64,000 bases of DNA, taken from assembly GCA_964036045.1 (NCBI GenBank), contig OZ038379.1, forward strand, positions 19,439,017 to 19,503,016, in the 5' to 3' direction. This DNA is from Eutreptiella sp. 'Long Island Sound 2002' (lineage: Eukaryota; Euglenozoa; Euglenophyceae; Eutreptiales; Eutreptiaceae). Below are positions 1 to 10,833 of the stretch, piece by piece. The notes beneath the pieces were generated by a model. That model was not told where the DNA came from. It did no database searches and worked only from the letters and a program-made list of their open reading frames with translations. Position numbers and translations under genes: made by a program. Each line of letters opens with the position of its first letter. Within the stretch, counting starts at the first letter, position 1.

Positions 1-90
1 CCGGAAACTTTGAGTTACGGGAGCTTTGGCTTCCTGGATATGGCTCAAAAAAAAAAATCGTTGTGTCAGTTGTACTTGTGGTTCTATGCC

Positions 91-215
91 ACACCACACC
101 ACACCACACCACACCACACCACACCACACCACACCACACCACACCACACCACACCACACCACACCACACCACACCACACCACACCACACCACACCACACC
201 ACACCACACCACACC
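91..215. repeat. (ACACC)n pentanucleotide array, 25 units
   Basis: Perfect tandem ACACC for 125 bp with no interruptions. A second array of the same pentamer lies at 6625-6720, so the LHC gene sits between two copies. It is open in several frames only because the repeat contains no stop codon; it is not coding. Confidence 0.97.
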
Positions 216-1129
216 CTGAGTACTCCCCAGCTCTACTCACGGGCTGGGTGCCGGGTGCGAAGCCCCCGACGACAGGGCCCGGGCACTGCCAATGGGCGGT
301 GTACTAACAGTGTCGGGTGCGCGCACGTCCCAGTGCCAAGCACCGTCCCCAGGGACCCCGCGGCCCCTAGTACCGGCCGCCTTGGCCCTGGGAACGGTCA
401 GCGACCCTCCGTAGAGGACGGCTGACCAAGCCTCCCCCTCCTCTCTTCCCCTACGCGCCCGCCCACGCACCAGCCCACGCAGGAGTCCGACCATGCGCCC
501 CCCCCGCGCCTTTGCCCCACCCACAGGGCCGTCTGCCCCAACTCCATCCCGCACACCCCCATGCAGCTCTCGGTGCCCCCCATGCACTACCTCCCGCAGC
601 CACTCCGTGCCGCCTCCCCTGCCCACTGCCCCCCCCCCCCCCCCCACCCCCTTCTCCTGCCCTTGCCCCTCTCACAGGCCAGCAGCGCCCGTGCGGCGCG
701 CCTCCAGGGCCCCGCATCGGCGGCCGGCCGCGTGAACAGCTGGACCCGGGCGCGCCGACGAGGAGGCTCCAATGCGGGGTCTTCATGGCAAGCGTCCAGG
801 TGTGCAGGTGGAAAGGGCCCTGAAGGGTGCATGTGAGAGGCCCCCGCCCTAGCAGAGGCGCGGTGCCTGGGAGGAGAGGGTGGCCAGTGGCGTAGGCATG
901 CGCGGGGGGCCCCAACAACGACCCCCCGCCCTGCAGCATGTGCGAGGGTATGAGGAGGGATGAGAAGCAGGCCTGAGTGGTACAGGACTGAAGTGGAGCA
1001 GGCTGCCATACCAACAGCCGTTGAATGTGGGTCAGTCGATTGTAAGCCCGGAGACACAGTCCCTGTCCCCGTCCGGTTGGACACCCCGGTATCGGTATCC
1101 AACATCCTTTAGGTACGGTATAAGGCTCC
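216..1129. other. GC-rich stretch without a supported gene
   Basis: Very GC-rich sequence with a C-run near 631-646. Several frames stay open on both strands, as expected of GC-rich DNA, but none shows a recognisable domain or a phase-consistent exon pair. I see no gene here. Confidence 0.5.
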
Positions 1130-1139
1130 CCGTCCCCCC

Positions 1140-1490
1140 CAGGCCGGTGCGCCCGGTTCTCTGAAGAAGATGGCCCCCCCTTGGCCTGGCAGGAGACTCC
1201 GAACACCCCCTGGGCAGGACTCCCTGTCCCCCCCGGGCCGGTGCGCCCGGTTCTCTGAAGAAGATGGTCTCCCATTGGCCTGGCAGGAGACTCCGAACAC
1301 CCCCTGGGCAGGACTCCCCGTCCCCCCCGGGCCGGTGCGCCCGGTTCTCTAAAGAAGATGGCCCCCCCATTGGCCTGGCAGGAGACTCCGAACACCCCCT
1401 GGGCAGGACTCCCCGTCCCCCCCGGGCCGGTGCGCCCGGTTCTCTGAAGACGATGGCCCCCCCCCTTTTGGCCTGGCACGAGACTCCGAA
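1140..1490. repeat. ~95-bp minisatellite abutting the 5' end of the LHC reading frame
   Basis: About four head-to-tail units of 93-97 bp, each carrying GGTGCGCCCGGTTCTCTGAA and the landmark ACTCCGAACACCCCCTGGGC (starts near 1196, 1289 and 1386). The last unit runs directly into LHC coding sequence near 1490. The short string GCGCCCGTTCTCTG at the start of the LHC module resembles part of the repeat unit, so the array may have grown from a slipped piece of the gene edge. Confidence 0.9.
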
Positions 1491-1492
1491 AC

Positions 1493-2947
1493 CGCAACAA
1501 GTGGTTGCGCCCGTTCTCTGGGGGTGCCACCCCTGCATACCTGACTGGTGAGTACCCTGGTGACTACGGCTGGGACACTGCTGGTCTTGCCGCCGACCCT
1601 ACCACCTTCGCTGCCTACCGCGAGGCTGAGCTGATCCACGCTCGTTGGGCCATGTTGGGTACTTTGGGCTGCTTGACCCCTGAGCTGTTGGCCAAGTACG
1701 CCGGTGTGCCCTTCGGCAAGTCCGTTTGGTTCAAGGCTGGTGCTCAGATCTTCTCTGAGGGCGGTCTGGACTACCTTGGCAGCGACCATTTGGTGCACGC
1801 CCAGTCCATCCTTGCCATCCTGGCCTGCCAGGTTGTGCTGATGGGTGCCGTTGAGGCTTACCGTGTGAACGGAGGTCCTCTGGGTGAGGATTTGGATCTG
1901 CTGCACCCTGGTGAAGCTTTCGATCCTCTGGGATTGGCTGACGACCCCGACACGTTCGCTGAGTTGAAGGTGAAGGAGATCAAGAACGGCCGTCTTGCCA
2001 TGTTCTCGATGTTCGGCTACCACGTGCAGGCCATCGTGACTGGTGAGGGCCCTGTTGAGAACTGGGCATCCCACATTGCCGACCCATTCGCCGTGAACGG
2101 TTTGACCAGTGCCTACGTGACGCAGTTCGCCCCCAGCCCTGTTGCCATGTTCGCTGCGTCTGGCCGTGTCTCTGACAATCTGGCGGCCTGGTATGGCCCT
2201 GAGCGGAACAAGTGGTTGGGACCATTCTCTGATGCCTCCACCCCTGACTACCTGACTGGTGAGTACCCTGGTGACTACGGCTGGGACACTGCTGGTCTTG
2301 CCGCCGACCCAACCACCTTCGCTGCCTACCGCGAGGCTGAGCTGATCCACGCTCGTTGGGCCATGTTGGGTACTTTGGGCTGCTTGACCCCTGAGCTGTT
2401 GGCCAAGTACGCCGGTGTGTCCTTTGGCGAGCCTGTGTGGTTCAAGGCTGGTGCTCAGATCTTCTCTGAGGGCGGTCTGGACTACCTTGGCAGCTCCAAC
2501 TTGGTGCACGCCCAGTCCATCCTTGCCATCCTGGCCTGCCAGGTTGTGCTGATGGGTGCCGTTGAGGCTTACCGTGTGAACGGAGGTCCTCTGGGTGAGG
2601 ATTTGGATCTGCTGCACCCTGGTGAAGCTTTCGATCCTCTGGGATTGGCTGACGACCCTGACACGTTCGCTGAGTTGAAGGTGAAGGAGATCAAGAACGG
2701 CCGTCTTGCCATGTTCTCGATGTTCGGCTACTACGTGCAGGCCATCGTGACTGGTGAGGGCCCTGTTGAGAACTGGGCATCCCACATTGCCGACCCATTC
2801 GCCGTGAACGGTCTGACCAGTGCCTACGTGACGCAGTTCGCCCCCAGCCCTGTTGCCATGTTCGCTGTGTCTGGCCGCAAGTTCCAGAAGTCCGTCACCC
2901 CTCTTGACCTCTGGTACGGCCCTGACCGGAACCTGGTACGGCCCTGA
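1493..2947 (+). CDS. LHCII (chlorophyll a/b-binding) polyprotein, modules 1-2, 5'-partial
   Basis: Encodes two complete light-harvesting modules of the Lhcb type, which bind chlorophyll a and b and carotenoid in thylakoid antenna complexes. Each module starts with a [17 protein letters not shown]-type N-terminus. It then shows helix 1 ([16 protein letters not shown]), a short helix 2 ([11 protein letters not shown]) and helix 3 ([18 protein letters not shown]), with the chlorophyll-ligand Glu/His/Arg and Asn residues of the family. Modules are joined by AMFA-x-S-G-R linkers, the processing site type known from Euglena. There is no ATG or N-terminal targeting presequence; the frame emerges from a minisatellite, so the 5' end is missing or lies in exons outside the window. 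The frame ends at 2947 because a 22-bp segment (ending near 2959) is tandemly duplicated, shifting the frame. Either this is a decayed copy or the duplication is a sequence error. Confidence 0.9.
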   Translation, partial: RNKWLRPFSGGATPAYLTGEYPGDYGWDTAGLAADPTTFAAYREAELIHARWAMLGTLGCLTPELLAKYAGVPFGKSVWFKAGAQIFSEGGLDYLGSDHLVHAQSILAILACQVVLMGAVEAYRVNGGPLGEDLDLLHPGEAFDPLGLADDPDTFAELKVKEIKNGRLAMFSMFGYHVQAIVTGEGPVENWASHIADPFAVNGLTSAYVTQFAPSPVAMFAASGRVSDNLAAWYGPERNKWLGPFSDASTPDYLTGEYPGDYGWDTAGLAADPTTFAAYREAELIHARWAMLGTLGCLTPELLAKYAGVSFGEPVWFKAGAQIFSEGGLDYLGSSNLVHAQSILAILACQVVLMGAVEAYRVNGGPLGEDLDLLHPGEAFDPLGLADDPDTFAELKVKEIKNGRLAMFSMFGYYVQAIVTGEGPVENWASHIADPFAVNGLTSAYVTQFAPSPVAMFAVSGRKFQKSVTPLDLWYGPDRNLVRP

Positions 2948-5821
2948 CCGGAACCTGTGGTTGGGCCCCTACACCTAGAACGTGCCTGCATACCTGACTG
3001 GTGAGCTGCCTGGTGATTACGGTTGGGACACTGCTGGACTGGGTGCTGACCCCACCACTTTGGAGAAGTACCGTGAGGCCGAGCTGATCCATGCCCGTTG
3101 GGCCATGTTGGGCACTTTGGGGTGCATCACCCCAGAGTTCCTTGCCAAGTACGGAGGAGGCATCTCCTTCCCTGGGGACTCCGCTGTCTGGTTCAAGGCT
3201 GGTGCCGCCATCTTCAGTGAGGGTGGTGTCAACTACTTCGGTGAGCCTCAGCTGGTCCACGCCCAATCCATCCTGGCCATCCTGGCCTGCCAGGTTCAGT
3301 TGATGGGAGCCGTTGAGGCTTACCGTGCAGCTGAGTCTGGCCCATTGGGTGAGGGATTGGATAAGCTGCACCCTGGTGAAGCCTTCGATCCTCTGGGATT
3401 GGCTGACGACCCTGACACGTTCGCTGAGTTGAAGGTGAAGGAGATCAAGAACGGCCGTCTTGCTATGTTCTCGATGTTCGGCTACTACGTGCAGGCCATC
3501 GTGACTGGTGAGGGCCCTGTTGAGAACTGGGCATCCCGCATTGCCGACCCATTCGCCGTGAACGGTTTGACCGCTGTGTACGCTGCACAGTTCGCCCCCA
3601 GCCCTGTTGCCATGTTCGCTGCCTCTTCCCGCAGGAGTACGGCCAGTGTCCCCTCCTCTGCCTGGTACGGCCCTGACCGCAACAAGTGGTTGGGCCCGTT
3701 CTCCGAGGGTGCCACCCCTGCATACCTGACTGGTGAGTACCCTGGTGACTACGGCTGGGACACTGCTGGTCTTGCCGCCGACCCTACCACCTTCGCTGCC
3801 TACCGCGAGGCTGAGTTGATCCACGCTCGTTGGGCCATGTTGGGTACTTTGGGCTGCTTGACCCCTGAGCTGTTGGCCAAGTACGCCGGTGTGCCCTTCG
3901 GCGAGTCCGTTTGGTTCAAGGCTGGTGCTCAGATCTTCTCTGAGGGCGGTCTGGACTACCTTGGCAGCGACCATTTGGTGCACGCCCAGTCCATCCTTGC
4001 CATCCTGGCCTGCCAGGTTGTGCTGATGGGTGCCGTTGAGGCTTACCGTGTGAACGGAGGTCCTCTGGGTGAGGATTTGGATCTGCTGCACCCTGGTGAA
4101 GCTTTCGATCCTCTGGGATTGGCTGACGACCCCGAGACCTTTGCTGAGTTGAAGGTGAAGGAGATCAAGAACGGCCGTCTTGCCATGTTCTCGATGTTCG
4201 GCTACTACGTGCAGGCCATCGTGACTGGTGAGGGCCCTGATGAGAACTGGGCATCCCACATTGCCGACCCATTCGCCGTGAACGGTTTGACCAGTGCCTA
4301 CGTGACGCAGTTCGCCCCCAGCCCTGTTGCCATGTTCGCTGCGTCTGGCCGTGTCTCTGACAATCTGGCGGCCTGGTATGGCCCTGAGCGGAACAAGTGG
4401 TTGGGACCATTCTCTGATGCCTCCACCCCTGACTACCTGACTGGTGAGTACCCTGGTGACTACGGCTGGGACACTGCTGGTCTTGCCGCCGACCCAACCA
4501 CCTTCGCTGCCTACCGCGAGGCTGAGCTGATCCACGCTCGTTGGGCCATGTTGGGTACTTTGGGCTGCTTGACCCCTGAGCTGTTGGCCAAGTACGCCGG
4601 TGTGTCCTTTGGCGAGCCTGTGTGGTCCGAGGCTGGTGCTCAGATCTTCTCTGAGGGCGGTCTGGACTACCTTGGCAGCTCCAACTTGGTGCACGCCCAG
4701 TCCATCCTTGCCATCCTGGCCTGCCAGGTTGTGCTGATGGGTGCCGTTGAGGCTTACCGTGTGAACGGAGGTCCTCTGGGTGAGGATTTGGATTTGCTGC
4801 ACCCTGGTGAGACTTTCGATCCTCTGGGATTGGCTGACGACCCTGACACGTTCGCTGAGTTGAAGGTGAAGGAGATCAAGAACGGCCGTCTTGCCATGTT
4901 CTCGATGTTCGGCTACTACGTGCGGGCCATCGTGACTGGTGAGGGCCCTGTTGAGAACTGGGCATCCCACATTGCCGACCCATTCGCCGTGAACGGTTTG
5001 ACCAGTGCCTACGTGACGCAGTTCGCCCCCAGCCCTGTTGCCATGTTCGCTGTGTCTGGCCGCAAGTTCCAGAAGTCCGTCACCCCTCTTGACCTCTGGT
5101 ACGGCCCTGACCGGAACCTGTGGTTGGGCCCCTACACCCAGAACGTGCCTGCATACCTGACTGGTGAGCTGCCTGGTGATTACGGTTGGGACACTGCTGG
5201 ACTGGGTGCTGACCCCACCACTTTGGAGAAGTACCGTGAGGCCGAGCTGATCCATGCCCGTTGGGCCATGTTGGGCACTTTGGGGTGCATCACCCCAGAG
5301 TTCCTTGCCAAGTACGGAGGAGGCATCTCCTTCGCCGGGGACTCCGCTGTCTGGTTCAAGGCTGGTGCCGCCATCTTCAGTGAGGGTGGTGTCAACTACT
5401 TCGGTGAGCCTCAGCTGGTCCACGCCCAATCCATCCTTGCCATCCTGGCCTGCCAGGTTCAGTTGATGGGAGCCGTTGAGGCTTACCGTGCAGCTGAGTC
5501 TGGCCCATTGGGTGAGGGATTGGATAAGCTGCACCCTGGTCGAGCCTTCGATCCTCTGGGATTGGCTGACGACCCTGACACGTTCGCTGAGTTGAAGGTG
5601 AAGGAGATCAAGAACGGCCGTCTTGCTATGTTCTCGATGTTCGGCTACTACGTGCAGGCCATCGTGACTGGTGAGGGCCCTGTTGAGAACTGGGCATCCC
5701 GCATTGCCGACCCATTCGCCGTGAACGGTTTGACCAGTGCCTACGTGACGCAGTTCGCCCCCAGCCCTGTTGCCATGTTCGCTGCCTCTTCCCGCAGGAG
5801 TGCGGCCACTGCGCCCAGGCA
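1536..5821 (+). repeat. Higher-order direct repeat: two copies of a 2163-bp a-b-c module set
   Basis: Identical landmarks recur 2185 bp apart (1536 and 3721); subtracting the 22-bp duplication gives 2163 bp, a multiple of three. The two copies differ by only scattered substitutions. This indicates recent duplication or gene conversion of a three-module block rather than of single modules. Confidence 0.85.
2915..2960 (+). other. 22-bp tandem duplication that breaks the LHC frame
   Basis: The 22-bp string beginning GGTACGGCCCTGACCGGAAC occurs twice back to back here and only once at the matching place near 5098. Twenty-two is not a multiple of three, so the frame is lost. An in-frame TAG follows 20 bp later. 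Confidence 0.93.
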
Positions 5822-5825
5822 GTGA
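2982..5825 (+). CDS. LHCII polyprotein, modules 3-6
   Basis: Four further in-frame chlorophyll a/b-binding modules, orthologous in order to c-a-b-c of the repeating a-b-c set. Type a is 720 bp, type b 711 bp and type c 732 bp. Type c is recognisable by [20 protein letters not shown] and a GGGIS insertion. It would be made as one precursor, sent through the secretory route to the three-membrane euglenid plastid and cut at the linkers; that is known for the family and inferred here. Translation is continuous with modules 1-2 except for the 22-bp duplication and a CAG-to-TAG change at 2977-2979; the equivalent site at 5142 is intact CAG. Some substitutions hit conserved positions: WFKAG to WSEAG in module 5 and PGEAF to PGRAF in module 6. 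The stop codon at 5823-5825 lies in the first unit of the downstream 47-bp minisatellite, so the native 3' end may be lost. Confidence 0.92.
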   Translation: MPAYLTGELPGDYGWDTAGLGADPTTLEKYREAELIHARWAMLGTLGCITPEFLAKYGGGISFPGDSAVWFKAGAAIFSEGGVNYFGEPQLVHAQSILAILACQVQLMGAVEAYRAAESGPLGEGLDKLHPGEAFDPLGLADDPDTFAELKVKEIKNGRLAMFSMFGYYVQAIVTGEGPVENWASRIADPFAVNGLTAVYAAQFAPSPVAMFAASSRRSTASVPSSAWYGPDRNKWLGPFSEGATPAYLTGEYPGDYGWDTAGLAADPTTFAAYREAELIHARWAMLGTLGCLTPELLAKYAGVPFGESVWFKAGAQIFSEGGLDYLGSDHLVHAQSILAILACQVVLMGAVEAYRVNGGPLGEDLDLLHPGEAFDPLGLADDPETFAELKVKEIKNGRLAMFSMFGYYVQAIVTGEGPDENWASHIADPFAVNGLTSAYVTQFAPSPVAMFAASGRVSDNLAAWYGPERNKWLGPFSDASTPDYLTGEYPGDYGWDTAGLAADPTTFAAYREAELIHARWAMLGTLGCLTPELLAKYAGVSFGEPVWSEAGAQIFSEGGLDYLGSSNLVHAQSILAILACQVVLMGAVEAYRVNGGPLGEDLDLLHPGETFDPLGLADDPDTFAELKVKEIKNGRLAMFSMFGYYVRAIVTGEGPVENWASHIADPFAVNGLTSAYVTQFAPSPVAMFAVSGRKFQKSVTPLDLWYGPDRNLWLGPYTQNVPAYLTGELPGDYGWDTAGLGADPTTLEKYREAELIHARWAMLGTLGCITPEFLAKYGGGISFAGDSAVWFKAGAAIFSEGGVNYFGEPQLVHAQSILAILACQVQLMGAVEAYRAAESGPLGEGLDKLHPGRAFDPLGLADDPDTFAELKVKEIKNGRLAMFSMFGYYVQAIVTGEGPVENWASRIADPFAVNGLTSAYVTQFAPSPVAMFAASSRRSAATAPRQ

Positions 5826-6255
5826 GGTCGTGCATTACAGGAGTTGCACTGCCCACTGCCCCGGGGCAATGAGACAGTGCATTGCAGGAGTTGCACTGCC
5901 CACTGCCCCCAGGCAATGAGGCAGTGCATTGCAGAAGTTCCACTGCCCACTGCCCCAGGGCAGTGAGACACTGCATTGCAGGAGTTGCACTGTCCGCTGC
6001 CCCCAGGCAGTGAGGCAGTGCATTGCAGGAGTTCCACTGCCCACTGCCCCAGGGCAGTGAGGCAGTGCATTGCAGGAGTTGCACTGCCCACCGCCCCCAG
6101 GCAGTGAGGCGGTGCGTTGCAGGAGTTGCACTGCCCACTGCCCCAGGGCACTGAGGCAGTGCATTGCAGGAGTTGCACTGCCCACTGCCCCCGGGCAGTG
6201 AGGCAGCGGATTGCAGGAGTTGCACTGCCCACCGCCCCCAGGCAGTGAGGCAGTG
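5816..6255. repeat. 47-bp minisatellite, about nine units
   Basis: Units of 47 bp with core TGCATTGCAGGAGTTGCACT followed by a CCCACTGCCCC-rich half. Neighbouring units differ at a few positions. The first unit overlaps the last codons and the stop of the LHC frame, so the junction lies inside coding sequence. Confidence 0.95.
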
Positions 6256-6624
6256 CGAAGCGCTATTTCCATTGCCCACAGCCCCCAGGCGGTGCGTAAC
6301 ACTGCCCACTGCCCCCTGCCCACAACAACGGAGCAGCAGGGCACACACAGTGCAGTGTGGTGCCGAGCGCCAAGCAATGCGGCACCACAGAGAAGGCACT
6401 GGTGGTGCAGCGCGGCACGCAGGGTGCAGTGGGCAAATGAGACCCTGTGTGACTGCGCGCAGGCGTCGGCAAGGCAGTGTCGGCCAAGTGCGAGAGTGCA
6501 CTGGTCCGGCTATGCCACAACACACTTACACACAGCGCGCACACAACACACACAGCCCAGCCCGTTTACCTGTACCCGTGGGTAGACATCCCGGCCTTTG
6601 CCCTTTGGTAACAGCGCCTTCGGC
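6256..6624. other. No gene seen between the minisatellite and the second pentamer array
   Basis: Decayed minisatellite edge followed by unremarkable mixed sequence. No supported ORF or exon. Confidence 0.5.
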
Positions 6625-6720
6625 ACACCACACCACACCACACCACACCACACCACACCACACCACACCACACCACACCACACCACACCACACCACACCA
6701 CACCACACCACACCACACCA
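6625..6720. repeat. (ACACC)n pentanucleotide array, about 19 units
   Basis: Perfect ACACC repeat, the same unit and orientation as the array at 91-215. It ends abruptly at CGACGTCC. Confidence 0.97.
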
Positions 6721-6894
6721 CGACGTCCGGCCTCCCATTTGCCAAACTCCGTACCTGCACCGAGTGTCTTGTACAGCGCAACCAATGCTCCTCACAGCCC
6801 CTTGAGCCTAAACAATTCTTTGACCCATGCAACGCGATGGTGTACCGCCGTGATCCAGTGGCCCATGCTGCACCGCTGCCAGTGGCCCGGCCCT

Positions 6895-9066
6895 TCACTC
6901 CATCTTGGAGTCGGCGGCCGCAGGGTCATCGAAGACACTGCCGGCGGTTGGGGTCGTGCTGCGCTCCGACGGGGCTGCGGGGGGCGTACAAATCTTCTTG
7001 ATGCCCGCCGGAGCCGGCAAGGGCCCGGGATCCAGCATGGACCCGGGGCGCTTGAGGCACTGGTAATTGTTCTGCGTGAGGGCGCTCTTGTTGGGCAGCA
7101 CAACCGCGGCGCCGCCGCCACCGTCGGGTCCTCGGGGCGGCTCGGGAAGCGGGGCCCGGTTCAGGCGCGAGGCGAGCTTCAGCAGCGACTCCAGCGGACG
7201 CGGGGGTGTGAAGGAGAAATCGACCTTCGCCTGCAAAGGGGAGGCAGCACGTCGGCATATTGCACAGAACTACAACCCATGCGCCCTGGCGTACCAAGTG
7301 CGGTAGGTGTAGTAGGGATAACAAGCATAGGGTCTGTATCAAACCTTTGGTGAATTTGTACCCGATCTGTGCTATGGGCAGAGTGGCCAAATCATACCTG
7401 TTGTACCAACCATATCTCGAGGTAAAATGCCACAGAGTAAGCATCGTAGGGTTAATGCAATAAGTGCAATAGCCATCACCAACAATATCCCACATGTGCA
7501 ACGCCCTCACCTGAGGGCCACTACAAGCCTGGACCCCATGATTACTGTCATCAGACATTGACATTGGCTGCCAACTGCCATATGTGTAAGATCAAATAAT
7601 TATTTCCACGTCATCACATTTTTTTGAAAATTCACCAGACCAGCCAAATGGATGGTATTGTTCATCAAGCGCGCCTCAACTGCTCTGGAGCAGCTCCATG
7701 TGCTCTGTGAGGGGGAAACCAACAGGGAAAAACGGGGAACTTGGGTGTCCCCTACCTTGAGTGAGGGCCCTCTGGGGGATGCTAGGTGCAAAGAGTGATG
7801 TGCCACACTTGTGTATGAATGTACCAAAGAAGCATCTTGTGACAGCACTGCATGTGGGGGCGCTAGCCGTGCAGATCCACAGCGTTCGTGTGCAGCATCC
7901 TGCTACAACCAGTCACGTGGTGGCAGAAGAATGGCGACCACAAGTTCAAGGCTGAACCGGTGGACAGCACGAGTGTGGGATTGGGTCTCAAGGAGTCGCC
8001 AACGTTGCTGCAGGTGCATAGCAGGATGCGCATGTGCGGATCCCCGTGGCGAAGCAGAGACGGATGGAAGATTGACGCCAGTGTTTTGTTGGGGATGGCA
8101 GCTTGGGCTGCAGCCTGATTACGAAATTACGAACACCTCCTTGTTGTGGCACTGTGGTGAACCGTTGGCATGCTGTTGTGCTTTGGCGACGGTGGGTACA
8201 GCAAGAACGGCTGCCCCCGTTGCAATGGACCGTAATCACAGTTGTAATCATGACCGTCATCGTGGTGCGGCGGGCTTTACCCACTCGCATACGCCATCGT
8301 CCCCCTTAAGGGGGGTGGGGACTGTCACCTGCTCCAAACATTGTGGACCGAAGAAAACGTGTTCCTGAGTGGCACTCGGTTATGCTGAAATTTCAGTGGG
8401 GGGGTGGACAAATGGGGTACCATCGACAGCCCTGGGGTCAGTATCGACTACATTGTTCTTTGGGTCCAGACCAAGATGAGCTGGCATAGCCTGCTCACTG
8501 TATGGCACTCGAGACAATCTCTCGGAATCAAGGTTCAGCCTTGAGCAACTGCATTGCAGTCGTTCACAAATCGGCGCCCTGTGGCATTCGGCCGAATTTC
8601 GGCAACACAAAGTCTTCGCACAGCACAGTACAGAAAGGCGCCCTCTGTATCGAGCCATTGCGTTCACCTGGTGTCAGCTGGTCCCACATGACCGAAAAGT
8701 GGGTGGAAAGCAAAGGGGGTTTGAGCTGCCTGATGCATGGGGGGCCAATGGTCGGGTTCTGATCGACTGAATGTCCCGGGCACAGCCACTTTCAGCCATG
8801 GGCCCAGGTGGTGCAGGGGCTGAGGGGGGAACAGGGGACGAGGGACACGGGGATGGCACCTGCGTGGCGAGTTTGATGTCATCAGCGGTGATCTCCGTGC
8901 GCCCTGCGTGCTCTGCGAACAGCACGGCCTCCGTGAGGATCTCGGCACACCACCGGTGCTTGAACTCCATCAGCTGCGCAACGACAGGAGTGTCGTAGGT
9001 GTCCACACCCATGCTCTGCAGGATTTCGTCGACAGAAGCCGCCTCTGTCGGACCTGGGGCCGTCAT
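6895..9066 (-). CDS. TAF9: TAF9, TFIID/SAGA histone-fold subunit (two exons)
   Basis: Model: exon 1 9066-8860 (69 codons, ATG to CAG, donor GTGCCA), intron 8859-7231 (1629 bp, GT-AG), exon 2 7230-6895 (111 codons plus TGA); total 180 residues. TAF9 pairs with TAF6 through its histone fold in TFIID and SAGA, in the nucleus. Exon 1 carries the whole histone fold: SVDEILQSMGVDTYDTPVV, then an alpha-2 helix with QLMEFKHRWCAEILTEA and finally RTEITADDIKLATQ, close to the family pattern DADDVRLAI. Exon 2 opens with the conserved post-fold block VDFSFTPPRPLESLLKLA and later has VLPNKSALTQNNYQCL, matching the L-P-x-x-x-x-x-L-T-x-x-N-Y segment of TAF9. The splice joins in phase 0 and the acceptor is CTTTGCAG. 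The C-terminal tail is short and Pro/Ala-rich. No other family fits both halves. Confidence 0.88.
7231..8859 (-). other. TAF9 intron
   Basis: GT-AG intron of 1629 bp separating the histone fold from the C-terminal block. It contains one copy of a dispersed repeat near 8455-8560 (landmark ACTCGAGACAATCTCTCGGA) that recurs at 35868 and, inverted, at 36650. Confidence 0.7.
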
Positions 9067-10189
9067 GACCGCACTGGCTACAGTCGCATGACAAATGGGT
9101 GACAGTGAAGCTGAGGGAGTGTGGATGGCGGGTGCGAGGCCTGAAAGCAGTCCTGTGCTTACAGATAGCAATGGCGGGGCTGCGCATAACGCAAACAGAA
9201 AAAATGTCCCAACGTGGTACACCCAGATCGGACCGGACGGAACCGACAACCCGACCCCAGCTGACCCCAACCGACCCAACCCTACCCGACCTGACCAGAC
9301 CCCACCCCACAAGACTAAAGTAGACCACACAGGACCGGAGGTACCGTTGGACATGCCAGAGTCCTGCAACTTGTACAGCAGGGCTTGGTTTTTTTTTTGA
9401 AGCTGATGCCCCCCTGCCCACAATGCTCAGGTGCTTTTTTTTTAATGGCACCGCATGCCCGTAGCTGATCGGACTTGGATGCTTATGTTGCAGGACCATG
9501 GGATCCGGTGGCTCTCGGCAGGTAGCAAGCGGTCCTTCCCTGATGGGGAGAAATTCTTGAAGTGGTCCCTGACACTCATTTGGTCAGGGGGACGGTACGC
9601 CACTTGGAATTTAGGCAACTAGGCAGTTGCTACCGTGCAATGACTCGGGTGGTGTCAGTCAGCACACAACCCCTAGGCGGGAGCTTTGCATGGCAGAAAC
9701 TATGACACCAAGGCTTCCATTCGAATCATGCTCAAACTGCGAGGTTCAACATTCCTACAGTCCTACATCGCTGCAATAACCATGAGTTCGTAGTTTATGT
9801 GTGGGCCTTGCAGTAGCCCCTAGCACACTGATTCACAGCTTCCTAACCATAGGAACAATACTCCATCCCTCCTGCATATGGACACACGGGTTTCATACGG
9901 CGGTTACGCCGGAGTCAGTGGGTCAATGAGGCTGACCCCCCAAAACTGGTCAAACCAGAGGCGGAGCAGAAACACTGCAACGAACAAACATACAAATACC
10001 TCAGAGGAGCCCCAAGCCGTGCATGTGCAGCTGTCATTCCTCGTGCCGAAACGAGTGCCAACGTGGGTGTTCGCGGAAACACCACAACGAACAAACCAGC
10101 CACACCCGTGCAGCAGGACCCAGGAATTGAAAAAAATAGTAACAAAGTGGCCGACGGGAGGGAGATTTCTATGGACTATGTCGCCATAC
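9067..10189. other. Upstream region of TAF9; no gene seen
   Basis: Holds a degenerate ACCCGACC-like pentamer run (9225-9310), two T-tracts (9390-9399 and 9436-9443), and a dispersed repeat at 9729-9790 with the landmark TCAAACTGCGAGGTTCAACA, shared with 49133. Promoter elements for TAF9 must lie here, but none is recognisable. Confidence 0.5.
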
Positions 10190-10194
10190 CCGCC

Positions 10195-10770
10195 AGTCAC
10201 GAGCCCCCAGGATTTGAACCTACCCCCAGGGAACTCCAGGCCGGGTGACTGTCCACTATAGCGCCACGACGATGTGCCAAAAGAGGGGGTAGAGAAGCCT
10301 GCCGCCGGCGCCGTCGTCTACACGCCTGGCGGCGGGCATCGAACCTACGCTCCACGGGACGAAGCACCCGTGCACTTCCAGTATACTACGCTGCCGATGT
10401 GGTAATATAACCGCCACCAAGCCCACCACTACACTCCACCCGGTATGCATGGCCAGTAGATGAGGACCCACCACCGCCGCTAACCAAGAACAGCAGCTAT
10501 TTATGTGCTGCTGGCCGGCGCCGGCGCCTCCACGGTTCGCGACGGCCCGCGAAGACGTCGATGCGCGCCGCGGGGCCGGGCCCCCGTGCACTTTCAGGTA
10601 TGCTCGCCCTATACTAACCACCACCACAAGGCAAAGAACCACCACTAAAGGACAAAGCGGGGGATTTGGGATGTTCGGTGCGACCCAACCCTCCCCGGGG
10701 TTCGAACCCACCTCTGCGGGATGGAAGAGGGGCATGCTGCCCACTGTACTACGACGAGATGCTACCACTG
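10195..10770 (-). repeat. Cluster of tRNA-like modules downstream of the LINE
   Basis: Four minus-strand segments (about 10195-10278, 10329-10402, 10520-10610 and 10690-10765) look tRNA-like. Three have a box-B-like core (GGTTCAAATCC, GGTTCGATGCC, GGTTCGAACCC) 40-50 nt after a box-A-like element such as TGGCGCTATAGTGG. The second can fold a strong anticodon-type stem (CACGGG with CCCGTG). The second and third share AGTGCACGGG. None has a convincing acceptor stem, so they are more likely tRNA-derived SINE or LINE-tail modules than functional tRNA genes. Confidence 0.4.
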
Positions 10771-10833
10771 GGCACCGATCATCCTTTAGACATTGTCTGT
10801 CGTCCCTGTCCCGGTGCAACACCAAAGCAATAG

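Noticed and set aside
237-1530. Long GC-rich frames on both strands left of the LHC gene
   Set aside because: Simultaneously open in several frames, low complexity, and partly made of minisatellite sequence.
1349-5534. Very long antisense open frames (up to about 880 codons) opposite the LHC polyprotein
   Set aside because: They mirror the modules exactly and are explained by codon bias that avoids TTA, CTA and TCA in the sense strand; the products have no independent features.
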